Positions 11,553 to 23,454 of a DNA stretch of 64,000 nucleotides are shown piece after piece. Below the pieces are notes generated by a model, which did not search any database, was not told the DNA's origin, and saw only the letters and a program-made list of their open reading frames with translations. Each line of letters starts with the position of its first letter. The stretch's first letter is position 1. Origin of the DNA: Lutjanus erythropterus (lineage: Eukaryota; Chordata; Actinopteri; Lutjaniformes; Lutjanidae). Position numbers and translations under genes: made by a program. The stretch is from the NCBI GenBank assembly GCA_020091685.1, contig CM034600.1:1578024-1642023 (forward strand). Reading direction: 5' to 3'.

Positions 11553-12606
11553 AGGGCTGGACAAATTCAAATATCATTGTATTTGACCAAATACCTCAAT
11601 ATCAATATTGCAACAGTATTGGAGGGATGACTGTTTTACAGAAGATAAACACGATGAGATTTTTGATAAATAATCACCAGTAATGTGGATATAGTGATTG
11701 TGTGTACAAACCGTTCTTGAGAATTGGGACAAATCATGTCCAACCAAAAAACTGGACCTGTAAAAATTATTAAGAAAAACACTCACACAAATGTATTCTT
11801 TATGAATTCATATATATGAAATATATGTAATGTATTAAATGGGTTTGCTTTCATTTTTTTTTTTTTTATGTCTAAACTTGCTCTGTACCAGAAAACAGCC
11901 TTGTCCGAGACACGAATTCACAACTTCAAACAATTTGAAAATGTCTTAAAAACCTTCAAAATCTACAACTATTTTTTTTTTATGAAAATGTGTCCCAGAT
12001 TTCAACTCCGCTCTATCTGTCTCATTTTCTGGTTTAAAAAAGGCGGGAATACTGCTCAAGCACTGGTAAACTTTTTTTTTAAACAGATTAATGAAATAAT
12101 ATTTCTATCAGATGTGTGTCAACCGTAACATGTCAACTCTGTAGCCCTTCTAAATCAAAGATAAATAAGAATTAATGTGTATTTTGATTAGCATTCAGAG
12201 AACTATGAGCACCTTTAAAAAATAAAATGGCTGCTCACTACAACTATGCTGCGAAAAGAAAAAATTAAATATTTTGTCAACTCTGTCAGATTTTCCATCT
12301 GATGGATTTCATGTCTACATTTAATAAAAATAAAATCATTAGGATGTTGGCCTGTTACAAGGTTTAATAGCCAAGAGTTTGATCTTTTAAAATTCACAGC
12401 ATAATTGAAGAGTAAAAATCAAAAACGCCTCAAAGTATGGTTTTGTCCAAATTTTCAATAATGAGTATAGAAAGGCTGCAACAGTCTAGTAAGTTCAGAA
12501 AATGACATCACTTTACAGTAATGCAGCCTTTAAAACTAGGAAAAGACAACACTTATGCTGTATTGTGATATAACAATGTCCAAAATCTAAGACCATATCT
12601 ACTCTC
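11553..12606. mobile_element. hAT-type MITE split by a second element
   Basis: The left part starts CAGGGCTGGACAA and has 'tgaccaaatacctcaatatc', 'atattgcaacagtattgg' and 'tttttgataaataatcaccag'. The matching right part resumes near 12479 with 'caacagtctagtaagttcag', 'gacatcactttacagtaatg' and 'aagacaacacttatgctgta'. Both halves belong, in order, to one common fish hAT MITE family (known from general familiarity). About 770 bases of unrelated sequence (11708-12478) separate them. The right terminus is eroded. Confidence 0.6.
11708..12478. mobile_element. ~0.77-kb inverted-terminal element, copy 1, nested in a MITE
   Basis: The left end (near 11710) reads CTTGAGAATTGGGACAAA. The right end carries the inverted counterpart TTTGTCCAAATTTTCAATAATGAG (to about 12470). 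It interrupts a MITE, which independently marks its limits as mobile. A second copy is at 32330-32945; shared blocks include 'aacatgtcaactctgtag', 'taaaaaataaaatggctgct' and 'acaaggtttaat-accaag'. There is no long frame. Superfamily and target duplication length are not resolved. Confidence 0.6.
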
Positions 12607-13954
12607 CATAAATTTCATGGCCCTCACACTTAGGTACACATTTATTGTGGTTGTTGTATCTGTTGTCATTATTAGTCATAATTAACATGGTTATTATTAT
12701 TATTATTGATAATATTTGTTTGCTTTGGCAGTGCAATCATATCTTTTCATGCCAGTGAAGCTCATTGAAAGCTGAAATGGGAATTAAGAGGGAAAAAATA
12801 CCTCTTGCCTCTTATTAAAGGGGCATTGCCACCTATTGTGGAATATTAAAGCAAGTTAATGTGATTTGATTAAGCTATTTACTTTTCCAAGGAAAGAAGG
12901 CCGGTGTCCATCTGGAAGGCGTTCCATTTTTCATCCCACCAACAGGCTGAGTGCTCATCCTTGAATGATTCAATGACATGATTCATTGTCTGGGTGACAC
13001 TGTGTGTTAATTGCTCCAGTGCATTCCTCTGATGCCGGCCTGGTGGTAATGGCTCCATCCCTTTTGCTTTGAATCTTCTTTTTTTTTTTTTTTTTCTTTT
13101 GCCTGAAGTGACGAGGCACTTTAACATTCAGCCTCTCTGTCCTTGGCTTGCTCTTTGCATGGCTGGGAGGTGAATACAGAGCTGGAGTATTACATCTCAG
13201 AGGCTATATCTGGTTTGGGGCAATTTGGGGCTGTTTTGAGCTGTAGTGGCCGTGCTCTGTGCAATCTGAGTCATCCTGTGTATTGATCTCTACGCTGCTT
13301 CCAACTATTTATGAGCCTGTGTAGGACTCTGTGGCGGTGTGTGTGTGTGTGTTTGGCTATAAGATACTTTCCTGTGTGTCAGTTTTGCTGACTGGACATT
13401 GACCTATTAATAGCACAGTGTACATGTATAATGCTCATTTGAACAGCTCAGTCTGCAATGCAGTCCTTGATATGTAATGCTACATAATGATACATCTGCT
13501 TCCATTTCCTCTTGTTAGTGGATGTGACTGTGTCAGTGCATATCAGCAGCTCTCCTCTAGGTTTTCCGCTGTACGGGTTAGAGGGCCCTTTGGGAGAGCA
13601 TTATGGAGCTCCAGTCAGACTGTAAGTCGTTAAACTGGTTAACTGGAGACCACCAGACTCAATGGGCTGCTGCCTTCAATGTCTGGCTGACTGTAGCACA
13701 GGAAACCTCTCATGATGTGTGCACCAGCGTGAGTCACTTAGACTAAAGACGGAGCTACATCTGTTTTCCTCGCGTTTGATTATTACGCTGCTCGTAGTAC
13801 CTGCCCAATATTGTTACACGCCACATACATCAGCTCTCATCATCACAGCATGTGCACACTCCTCCAAGTGCAAAAAATGAGTGTAAATGATATCTAACAG
13901 CACAGGTCAAAAACGAAGAGTTCTTCATTTGTTATGGTCTGGCTTTTTATTTAC
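12607..13954. other. mostly unique DNA; (TTA)n and short (GT)n inside
   Basis: No exon is supported. It contains (TTA)6 at about 12690-12708, a T-run with a single C at 13079-13097 and (GT)8 at about 13337-13353. The segment 12810-12895 (gggcattgccacctattg... to the ATTAAGC block) is unique-looking and could be conserved non-coding DNA, but that cannot be shown from one genome. Confidence 0.45.
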
Positions 13955-14572
13955 TTAAAGAGACAGTTCGCTGCAAAATCAAAAATACATCATTTTCCCA
14001 TGGCCTGCAGTGCTGTTTATCCATGTAGATTTTTTTGTGTAAGTTGCAGAGTATAGCGATGTCTGCCTTCTCTCCAATATAATAGAACTAGATTGCAATT
14101 GGCTTATAGTGCTCAAAGCACCTAAAAATACATTTGAAAAATTCAAAACCAGTATCTCTTTCCAGAAATCATGACCTGATAATCCATAGATCATTTGTGA
14201 GCAGTTTCATGAGGAACTACTTTACTTCTGCAGTAGGATCTGCCAGAACTACTTAACAATCAACAGGAACTACTTTCTTTTGTTTTAGAAAGAAAGAAAC
14301 TTTCTTTTGTTTTAGAAAGAAAGTAGTTCCTACATGAAACTGTTCACAACAAGGTCTGTATCTTTAGTAACTGGGTCATGACTTAAGGAAAGAATTGAGC
14401 ACCGTGAGCTGAGTGCCATTTAGTCCCATTATATTGGAGAGAAGGCAGACATCTCTACAGTCGATATCTCAAAAACTCTGCAACTCACACCAAAACTATC
14501 TAGATGGATAAATAGCACTATAGGTCAGAGGAGAAATAAGTAGTTTTGATTTTGGGGTGAACTGTCCCTAAT
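13955..14572. mobile_element. palindromic TTAA-type MITE (family T), full copy
   Basis: TTAAAGAGACAGTTC at the left (TTAA at 13955-13958) is matched on the opposite strand at the right end (GAACTGTCCCTAA, to 14572). The two arms of about 300 bases are inverted copies: 'gatgtctgccttctctcc' and 'tttatccatctagat'-type blocks occur once per arm in opposite orientation, and the centre is at about 14295. The right TTAA has mutated to CTAA. Other copies: 14612-14798, 19199-19585 and 60350-60966. TTAA targets are typical of piggyBac-type transposition; assigning this family there is inference. Confidence 0.7.
14272..14323 (+). repeat. 26-bp tandem duplication at the palindrome centre
   Basis: Two almost identical copies of ACTTTCTTTTGTTTTAGAAA plus GAAA sit at the centre of the palindromic MITE. 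Confidence 0.85.
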
Positions 14573-14611
14573 GACATAACCTCTTCTGTGCGGTGATACA
14601 GTTGGTGGGTG

Positions 14612-14798
14612 TAGTTCGGCAGAAACAAAATAGTTCTTTCATGAAACTGCTCACAACAAGGTGTGTGGATTATCTTGAGTAACCAGGTCTTGATTTCTGG
14701 AAAGAGACATTGTTTTTAATATTTCTTGGTGCCGGGATCTCACTAACTCAAACCAAAATACTATATATATTTTTGATTTTGGGGTGAACTGCCCTTTA
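14612..14798. mobile_element. family T half copy, right arm only
   Basis: The blocks 'catgaaactgctcacaacaa', 'gattatcttgagtaaccagg' and 'ttgattttggggtgaactgc' follow the order of the right arm of the preceding element and end CCCTTTAG. The left arm is absent. It may be a separate insertion or a rearranged part of the same locus. Confidence 0.6.
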
Positions 14799-16387
14799 GT
14801 ACTTGACCTTGGTGGAAAGAATTGTTAATGATGGCCTCTGCCGTTGCTGGAAGACAAAGTATTCTCGCTAACAAGGAGGACAAGCCAGAGAGAGGGTTAT
14901 TCCATCCTAGAATCTCTGATCACATCAGACAACACTCCAATTATAAATAGGCTTTTGGACAGTGGCAGCCTGGAGGGATTAATCTTAAAGCTGAAACAGT
15001 TTGCAATTAGCAATGAGGGTGGTTGCTCATTTTATTCCCTCTTTACTATTAGTTCAGGAAAGGTACAAAAATGCATTTATAATTGCACCTTAGTCCTGTT
15101 AAATCGTGATCCTAGGAATGTCATCATGCTTTACTGCCATGATGCATCATTGCATCGTAGCAGGGAATGCACTCAGCCCGCTCGATACCGGCAAACTGTG
15201 GGATTACATAAACTTGTCAGCCCTAGATTTAGACCAGAGATGGGGAGGCTACGTTAAAAATCCAATTTCAGCATACTCATTACGTCCTTTAAGTTGTGGC
15301 GGCAGATGTAATCCTCTGGGATGCCTCTGAGATATAATCTGATTGCTTCTCCACAATGCCACAACGTAGAATGTGCACTGAAATCACTTTTTTTCATGAC
15401 ACTGAATCTGTTTTGCTAGATCTAGTCTTCTTATCTAAGCGCCTTTTCCACAACTCAAAGTCCAACCAAAGTTCATGTGCTTGATACATTGTACACATTT
15501 GATTTGGTTAATTTTGGTTTCACTTTTTTATGTGAGTGAACTAAAGAACTGTACATGACATACCGACTGTATGTCCTGTTGTCATCACTTATGTCAGCTG
15601 CAATCATTGATTTGCAAATGGGTGTGTGTCTGACCCTGTACCTTACCCTCTTTGACAGTAATTGAAAAGAGTTTTTTCCAACTGCCACTTTATGCATTTG
15701 GTCATTGGACCAAATATGAAGTAAACTTTCCTTTCCTTCTGCAGCCTTTGGTTTTGTTTTATCGCTTTTTCTATTTCCAGCGTTTCCATTGATATAACGA
15801 CAAAACATAACGCCACAAATAAAATTATGTAAATAAAAATCTCTTTCGTCCTTTTAACTGGCCAACATACGACACACTGTAACTTTGCCTGAGATAATAT
15901 ATACACAAGCTCATTTCATCTGATTTCTGAGAGAATCCACCACTCAGGCATTAAGAATAACTAAACAGAAATACCCAATTGTTTCACAGATGCTCTTGTT
16001 TGCTTATGTAGGTCATATCAAGGCATCAGTATTAAACTGAGATTGTTTCATAACCAGTTAAAAACTCCTTGTAGTAACTTTAAGGTATTTTTGTGCAATG
16101 GCACAAGGGTCAATAAATATAAAACAGGATCAATCACATCCTTTGTTAAATACACTTAACAGTCATGTTTTTAGCCATTTTTTCAAATGGTTACAATTGT
16201 GCTTTCCATGAGCAGTCAGATGATCAGACAGGTTTTATTTGGACGAGAAAATAAAGACGGAGCTGGGTAAAATTTTGCATGCTTCAACTCTGATGGACCA
16301 CACATAATGTATTTGTAGGTGTCATTCGGGGTATTTTAGGTGTGCTTATTTTCAGTTTTTCCCTAAATAAAGTAGTGTATTTTTGAT
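14799..16387. other. no gene seen
   Basis: A 137-codon open frame at 14844-15257 (+) and minus frames near 15473-15906 have no recognisable domain, repeat or splice context. I treat them as chance frames. Confidence 0.45.
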
Positions 16388-16960
16388 TTATCCTTTATTT
16401 AGCCAGGAAGGTCCAGTTGAAATACTAGATCTCATCTTCCAGGAAGTCCTGATTAAGATGGCAGGACATGCAGTGTCACAGAAAAGACACTTTCATGGGT
16501 TAGAAAACATACAGTACATAAAAATCAACACAATAGAAATAGTAAAACATGCAGCCCGTACCAGCAATATCCATATCACAGTTCACCACAGGATAAGGAT
16601 TATGTAAGGCAGCACGTTTCCTTCGGGGCAGTTTGCAAAACATCTTTAAAGGTATTCAAAGATGGGCGTTTCTAAAGAAATTGTATTTTGCAACTCATTC
16701 CATGCCCAAGGAGCATAAAAAGAAAAAGATTTAGATAATCTGAAGAAACTTTTGGTTTGTTAAACTGTCTGATTTCTAATTGCCCCATCAGACTTTATTG
16801 TATTAATGTTGCCATGTTCCCAGATCTTGGCAATGGCATCGCAAAACATGGATAAGGATATTGTTGCTAGGTCTAAAAGAGTCTTTGACTCAGTACGATA
16901 TGTCCATAACTTAGTTGTGTTTAAAAGAAAATAATAAACACAACATAGAGGTGTAGTGCA
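16388..16960 (-). mobile_element. 5'-truncated L2-like LINE, 3' end of reverse transcriptase ORF and tail
   Basis: On the minus strand a broken frame contains FSFYAPWAWNELQ, the motif style found at the C-terminal end of L2/CR1-like reverse transcriptases, preceded by KIWEHGNINTIKSDGAIRNQ. It has stops downstream and ends in CTGGCTAAATAAAGGATAAA at 16388-16407, the A-rich 3' tail style of fish L2-like LINEs. The catalytic core is missing. A similar tail occurs at 60462. It is a dead copy. Confidence 0.7.
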
Positions 16961-18289
16961 GTGAACATCAGCAACAGCTTCTTTTTGTTTTCCCTCTCAC
17001 ATGTCAAAAATGGAACTTAGGCGACAACTGTGTGGCAACTCTGTGGGGACGCACTACCTCAAATACACAAAGCTTTTAAATCCCAATGTTACGATGGTAG
17101 AGGGCTCAGAGGTCAATCATTGTCAGCAATTGCAATGGACAATAGCATTGTCCATCAGCCAAACCCTACTAGGTTAGAATGACCTATAGACATGATGGCT
17201 ACAACCACAGAAATAAGACCCAAGTTGTCATTAAGGGCTGATGACCAGATTCAAAGAGACTCCCAGGTGAGTGCATGGCTTCAGAACAAAGACAAATCAT
17301 TCTGGCAGAGGAAAGTGAAGTCAGACAATGGTCCCTTTTGTCAGCTGTATCAGAGAAGCAGAAAACACAGAGGAGTCAGAGGAGCTTTGAAGCAGTAAAT
17401 AAAAACACCCCTGACCCCTGCAACAATTTCTTCCTCCTTTCATAGTCTCTGCACTCATTTACTCGATCTCTCAGTCCAAGCAAACAGGTGGCTTTTTGAT
17501 TCTGTCTTGGGTGGCAGTTCATTTTTACTTTGCCTAGTCTCATCTTGGTTTTCTAATCCCCACACGCATCCAGTTTGGGTTCTATGGTGCGAGAGCCAAG
17601 CGCGTACACTAGTTTCTAAAAAATCCAGAGAGAGGGTGTGCTTACTTATGAGCTCCCACCTGCCACTGGTGACTGATGCACTGGCTGGGCGGAGTTAATC
17701 CTCAGGGTCAGGTAGGTTGTCTATTTTAAACTAGAGGTCTATACTAGCGATCTGCGATCTCTATTTATGGGCAATTGTTTCAATTTCAGTACCAGACATC
17801 ATAAAGTGGCTTTTTTTTAGCTGGATACAGATAAAGATATTTTTAGCTACCTGTTTTTTCAGCCCATCCTCAATGGAAAAAGGCCATAAAGGTCATCTGT
17901 GCAAACAGCTTATAATGACCCATATTTACATTTAAAGTTTGGCAGCGACCTCTCATGGCTGTAGTTTTTTATGACGGAAGCAGTATGAGTGAGAAAGTCA
18001 GCAAACAGAGGAGGACGGACGGAGCGAACAGACGCAGACTTTTGCTGAAAAATCAATGTTGAGTTATTTTAAGTTGTAAGTTACATTAAGTTACATTAGG
18101 TCAGTGGTTCCCATACTGGTGAGTCAAACAAAGTTGAATTAACATGATTTATGTAGGGGAAATAAACAAACAAGAGTTGGCTGATGCTATCATGCTGACC
18201 TTTATTTCACTGAAATTCTACTTGAATCCTTTTTTTATCGGTTTCTTTCCAAACTAGTGTTAATGATTGCTAAGAAAATTGTGAGGGGC
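16961..18289. other. no gene seen
   Basis: A short frame starting at 17192 ends at a strong donor-like CCCAG/GTGAGT (17258-17267), but there is no supported acceptor or homology. 17930-18100 contains a tandem-like 'aagttacatta' and resembles dispersed repeat sequence. The rest is unrecognised. Confidence 0.4.
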
Positions 18290-18425
18290 AGGGTTGGAAA
18301 TTAGCACCAGCCAAATGCTGGTAAAATATGAACGTGGCTGGTAGATTTCAGACACAAAATAATGACTGACTATTGAGTGGCAAGTGTTTTTTGTCAGTGG
18401 CTGGTAGATCTTCACATTTCAAAAC
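18290..18425. mobile_element. MITE fragment with CTGGTAGAT repeats
   Basis: GGCTGGTAGAT occurs twice and GCTGGTAAAAT once, after a GGGTTGGAAATTAGCACCAGCC start. This matches a common fish MITE end style known from general familiarity. No target duplication was found. Confidence 0.35.
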
Positions 18426-19198
18426 AAACCATGATCTTTCTTTAAACCTAACCAAGTAGTTTTGTCGCCTAGACTTCACCAACCTGTGACTGTTTCACAA
18501 TGTGAACCTCCTGTTTAATGTCACATGACCTGCGTTCTGTAACTTACACAGCATACTTATAGTCCAAAATGGAGTCATTGTCAGCCAACCTATTCTGGTG
18601 TTTAGGTATTAGGGCATGTCGTTTTTTTAATTTGAATTAAATAGATTATTCCTTTGCTGAGAATCACTGGTGCTGAAAATGTCTTTAAACAGTTAATGGT
18701 GTCTTGCTGATAACATCGAACAAACTGCATCCCATCAGAGCAGCAGTGCTGCATTAATTTACTATTTGCATGCAGAATATAAAGTAGGAGCAGCACATCA
18801 GCTGCATCTGTAACAATAGTGTTATGTAATGTACTAACAGGAATTAATCACTGCACTGGAACTGTGGCCAACCCCCTGAGGATGAAAATACAACAGGCTT
18901 CCAACAACAACACAGTGCAAACTATAGCAGCTTCCAGGCAGGAACAGCTGCCTTGTTTAGGGGAATAATGTCACACAGCTTCCTAGTTTAACACCTCTGA
19001 TCTTTAGGTTGTTAAGCGTCCATTATTCAGCAGCCAGTGTATCATCTGCCACAGGCAAAACTGAGCCAGAGGCTACATCATTTCCTGACCGAAAGGTTTG
19101 ATATTTGTTGTTTATGGTAGCATGTTGTTCACTGCAGTTGACATTATGAGTCATAATGTGACAAGTGAGAGGAATCTATTCAAAACACTTGATTACTG

Positions 19199-19585
19199 TT
19201 AAAGGGACAGTTAAATACATATTTTTCCTCTCACCTATAGTGCAATTTAATCATCTAGATAGTTTTAGTGTGAGCGGCAGAATTATGGTGATATTGGCTG
19301 TAGAGATGTCTGCGTTCTGTCTGCTTTAATGGGACTAAATGGCCATCAGTTTGTGCTGCTCAAATGGGATAAAAAATGCATTTGACAAACTCAACAGCAG
19401 TGTCTGTTTCCAAAGTCATGACCTGATTGCTCAAGATAATCAACAGAACTTGTGAGCAGTTATATTATTTCTACAGTAGAATCTACCCCAACTACTTTCT
19501 TTGTACTAGAAACTACGTGAACATCAAGGTCTGTGGATTATCTTGAGTAACCAGGTCATGAGTTCTGGGAGGAGCTGTTGTATTA
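19199..19585. mobile_element. family T TTAA-type MITE, left arm plus part of right arm
   Basis: It starts TTAAAGGGACAGTT (TTAA at 19199-19202) and continues through 'catctagatagttttagtg', 'tgtagagatgtctgc', 'taatgggactaaatgg' and 'gattatcttgagtaaccagg'. These are the same blocks as 13955-14572. The right terminus is absent; similarity is lost near 19585. Confidence 0.65.
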
Positions 19586-21559
19586 GGTCTTAGATGTACT
19601 TTTTACACTTTGGATAAAGGTGTCTGCTTCATTAAAATGTAGATTGTAAATTATAGGGGAAAAGGCTTTTTAGGTCAGTGGGGATTTTTTCACTACAATA
19701 CCACGAGTGGCCACTGGGAAAAATTGATGGCAAGGCCGAGTAATAATTAACCTGACATGTCAGGTGGTTTGTGACACAGAACCATCTGGGAAACTGTCCA
19801 TAGAAACTGTTTGGAAAAGGGCAGGGGCTTTCAAGAAAAAACTCATGAGCTAACTTCAACCAATCAGATCAACTCAATGAACTGAAGCTGGCCGCAAGAA
19901 GAGCAAAAACATTTCAGTCGATAAAAGCCTTCAGTGTCATTCTTTGCTCTTCTTTCAATGAAGAAGTTCTCTCCAGTTCTGATATAACTGATGGTATCAC
20001 GCTATCTACGCTGACCTCTTCTACCTAAAACCATGCCTGTATCTGCCAGCTGTCCCTCAAAGGATGCTGACTGGTTCACACCACCTCTGGTGTGGACACA
20101 ATTTGATAGCTTAGAGCCTGGCAAGATGGATTCTTGTGTGATCTTGTGTGATCTTGTGTGATCTTGTGTGATCTTGTGATCTTGCTAATAATGGTAATGG
20201 TGGAAACAGTAATGTCCTGTCTAGTTCTATTATACGTCTCTGCTCTGGGCTCAGCAGTGCTTTATTCTGGTGCATGAGAGTCAATGGGTAAAACATTTGC
20301 ACCCCAAGCCAGAAATACGTGTCCTGTCAGAAACTTTAGACAATGTTGAAAATTTTTGATTTGCATTTAATTGCAGATGATATACTTTTACTCTCTAACT
20401 ATACAATATTTACATTGCTCATTCAAAAAATATCTAGTATATATTTCAGTGTAATTAAGTCTTATTCACTGAAGTTGTTGATGTAGGGAGAGGTGGGGTG
20501 GTGTCTTAGCTCCCTTCATTGACCAGCCGCCACTGGTGATCAGGTCACATGGTGTTAATTCTTTGTTACTTTGTAATTAGTTTGTTACTAATTATGTCAT
20601 TCTCCATATTGAATAGTCCTCAGCTATAGAGTTCTGCTCAGAGCTGCAATATTGCTTGTAAAGATGAAATACTATCTGGTATAAGACCTGTCACTGAGCC
20701 CATGGGTGGTACCTGCAGGTACAGTGGTGGTGCAAGTTTTATCATAGAAATACCACTTGAATTAATTAGTCTAACAAGGAAAAGATTTTGTGAAGTTTTA
20801 GCATTAAAAATGTCAGTAAAATTCAGAGGAAACCCAGCCCTAGCACAGTCAGTGTGTGGGCATACATGTTTTTGCTCACCTTCCTCAGCTTTCTTTATTT
20901 GCCCGTTCTTCATCTGCCACTGTAAGTGCTTCATAATTGACTCGACATCTCCATGAAGGTCAAAGGGAGTTTGTTTGTTTAACACATAAAAATGTTGTTT
21001 GTTAGACATTTACCCTCTAAACACAAAAGTATCAGCACAGCATGCAGTATTGAGGTCGCAGCGCAGTTATCCAGGGAGAGAAATGGTTTTAATCCAGTGT
21101 ATGCTGCGCTGACCTATCAGGGGAAGGGTTAAAGCATAGGCTGGGGATTGGTCCAATTACTTCAGCATAACTGCAGCAACTCTCAATTACCCAATCCCAT
21201 TTAATGAGTGTTCCAGGCCAAAGCCATCCCCTTCACATAACACAGCAGGCCCTTAAACTCTGTTTAATGATGTGCAACAGTGTGCTGAACGGTAGTTGTG
21301 AATGCTCTATTCTATTATATGGATCCATACTCCACTGTCATTGTAAATGGAACTCCCTCATGGATTTGACTTATTCTGTGTAGTGCACAATGTACTACAA
21401 CCTAACAAATAGGAAAATGCATTGCAGCATGTACAGTGTGTGTCAGGCTCTCTAAGTGTGCCTTTTGTGACAATGTGCATGGTAAAAGTTTGCCATAAAA
21501 AGTTTGTCTTAAAGAGGAAAACAATTAGCTAACATCGTAGCTTCCCTTCATATTTTAGC
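19586..21559. other. no gene seen; one decamer tandem repeat
   Basis: Unique-looking DNA. The segment 21050-21340 is relatively GC-balanced and repeat-free (for example 'ttaatccagtgtatgctgcg') and is a reasonable place to look for conserved non-coding sequence, but nothing here proves it. Confidence 0.45.
20131..20184 (+). repeat. 10-bp tandem repeat (ATCTTGTGTG)5
   Basis: Four full copies and one partial copy with near-perfect identity; the first unit starts TT. Read on the minus strand it gives a DHTRSHKITQ-type repeated peptide with no sign of being coding. Confidence 0.95.
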
Positions 21560-21569
21560 TTCCCTTCAC

Positions 21570-21890
21570 TGACTGCCTGTCTGCTTTATAACTGACGTTA
21601 AAATGTTGGTATTGACTTTAAAGGCCCTGTGTGGCATGGCACCAAGCTACCTGGCTGAGCTTTTAATCCACTACTTACCTGCCTGAGGTCCTCTGATAAG
21701 GGCTTTTGCTGTTTGGGCTCCGATCGCTTACCTCAGTAACTTATACCAGAAAATGTATTTACTCTCATTTAAATCATCTCTCGAGACTCATCTTTACTTG
21801 ATTTTAATTATCCTTGTTTGTGAAGCGCTTTGTAACAGTGGTTTTGAAAGATGCTGTACGAATAAAGTTATATTATATTATAACAAGTGA
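21570..21890 (+). mobile_element. L2-like LINE 3' end, + strand
   Basis: A + strand frame reads KALCGMAPSYLAELL then a stop at PA*, followed in another register by IRAFAVWAPI. These are two short motifs in the expected order for the C-terminus of L2-like reverse transcriptases (ALxGxAPSYLxELL and RAFAVxAP). The 3' part 'gaagcgctttgtaacagtgg', then 'acgaataaagttatattat', is the typical L2 3' end with a short tandem tail. It is 5'-truncated and interrupted by a stop and a frameshift. Confidence 0.8.
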
Positions 21891-21967
21891 TGAATGAAAA
21901 TCTGAAAGAAATGACATTTTAATTGTTGGTCCATAGTATCCCATGCTAATTTTGATAATTTCGACTT

Positions 21968-22230
21968 AAGTGCAGTTCAGACCAAAGATTTGCAACGAGA
22001 TAAGATGAAACTTGCAACTACTTGCAATAAAAAAACCTGCCAATTTACACCAGTATGACTAGATGAGATATTTTCTCCACAGCAACAACTCTGTACTAGT
22101 GTTCTAAATGCTGGCTTTTCACAAGCTTTTTTTGCAGTTGGATGTAATTTGTAGCGTCTTAAAATATGAATGAGCTTAGTGATAGTGAGTGAGTGGTAGT
22201 GAGTAACTTCCACTTCTAGAGCTGATGAAA
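21968..22230. mobile_element. possible dispersed repeat fragment
   Basis: 'gttcagaccaaagatttgca', 'aacttgcaactacttgcaat' and 'atattttctccacagcaaca' look like a fish repeat with 'TTCAGACCAAA...GCAACTCTGTACTAGTGTTCTAAA' blocks. This rests on familiarity only, with no second copy in the window. Confidence 0.3.
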
Positions 22231-22489
22231 TAGCCAAAACATAAAAAGAAGTGTGTGGTTGAGTGGAGTGAGAGACAGTGAGAGGCAGAGAGTGACGGTG
22301 AATGTGAGCAGAGCAAAAACAGTGAAGTTGTCAGGCAAGCAGTAGCTTTAAATTTGAAGACTTGCATCGTACAGACAGACAGAGCCATTCCTCAGACAGA
22401 CTGATGAGGTGATCCTCTCTGTCCTCCGGCCAAAACTCAGCATAAAAACATAAAAACCGTAAGATAAGTTAAGTACAAAAATAAGATAA

Positions 22490-22745
22490 AATTTAAAAAA
22501 AGTAGAATTGGCAGTTACATTGAAAGGTAATGTTGGCAATGATATTGAGAGGTAATAAGAAGATATATTGCACCTGATAAAGTAAAAATAAATGTGATAT
22601 CATACATGTGAATAATGAAAAAGTAATATTGCACATGGTATTAAAACATGACATTAAACATAACAGAGAAATAATATTCCACATAATAATGAACATAATA
22701 TAGAGCATGACAGTAAAAAGTAAAAAAGTAAAACTGAACCGATGT
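22490..22745. other. A-rich low-complexity tract with recurring ATATTGCAC/ATATTCCAC
   Basis: Short phrases (atattgcacc, atattgcaca, atattccaca, tgacattaaac) recur in degenerate form in a strand that is strongly A-biased. It may be an eroded repeat. A perfect hairpin (22724-22760) ends it. Confidence 0.4.
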
Positions 22746-22760
22746 TTCAGTTTTACTTTT
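22724..22760. repeat. 15-bp perfect inverted repeat, 7-nt loop
   Basis: AAAAGTAAAACTGAA at 22724-22738 pairs exactly with 22746-22760 around the loop CCGATGT. Confidence 0.9.
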
Positions 22761-23454
22761 ACCTGAGTGACAGCCGACACCATCAGCTGGCTTGAGTCGA
22801 GCTGAGCCGGGCCACTTCACACCACTGCAACTTTTCCCTACAGTGTTCTAAAACAGTTTCATCTCCTTGTGAATCTCTGGTCTGATCTGGCCTTCACACA
22901 GCTTTGACACTCTGCTTTGTCACGGTGTTCAGTAACGGAGGAGGAGTGAATGCTGTTTAACATAATGTGAACACTGCATCATCACACAGGAGTGTTAAGT
23001 CACTTTGAAGCATGCATACAATGTCTCTACTTTTCCCTGGCCACTCAGAACACGAGCTGTGTTATTATATCCACCATCCATTGCTTTCATCAGCTTTAGC
23101 TATTAGATTCACTCACCTGCTGTCTCTACACTGTTACCTAAGCAAAGTGCTTGTTTAAGTGAGTGAGCTGTTTTTGGCCTGCTCTTGGGACAGTGTGGAG
23201 GCACTGCAAAGCACAAGTTCTACTTAACCCAATTTTGTGAAATATTTTTGTTGGGTATTTTATGACCGTATTAGTCAGCCAGCAGTATGGAGATGTCAGG
23301 AAGTGAGAGGAGAGAGAAATAGAAATGACATGCAGCTTAAGTCCCCAGATAGACATGAACCCCCAGGCTACCATGGAGCCCCAGTTACAAGTTGAGTGAA
23401 AAAATCAAAATCATCTGTATGTCTTTGGTGGATAGACAGCTTCGACTCTTAACG

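Noticed and set aside
14844-15257. 137-codon + strand frame
   Set aside because: No domain, no codon pattern or flanking splice sites that stand out; expected by chance in 64 kb.
17192-17398. Possible coding exon MMATTTEIRPKLSLRADDQ with donor CAG/GTGAGT
   Set aside because: The donor is good, but there is no convincing acceptor, no homology I recognise, and nearby sequence looks repeat-derived. Not enough to call.
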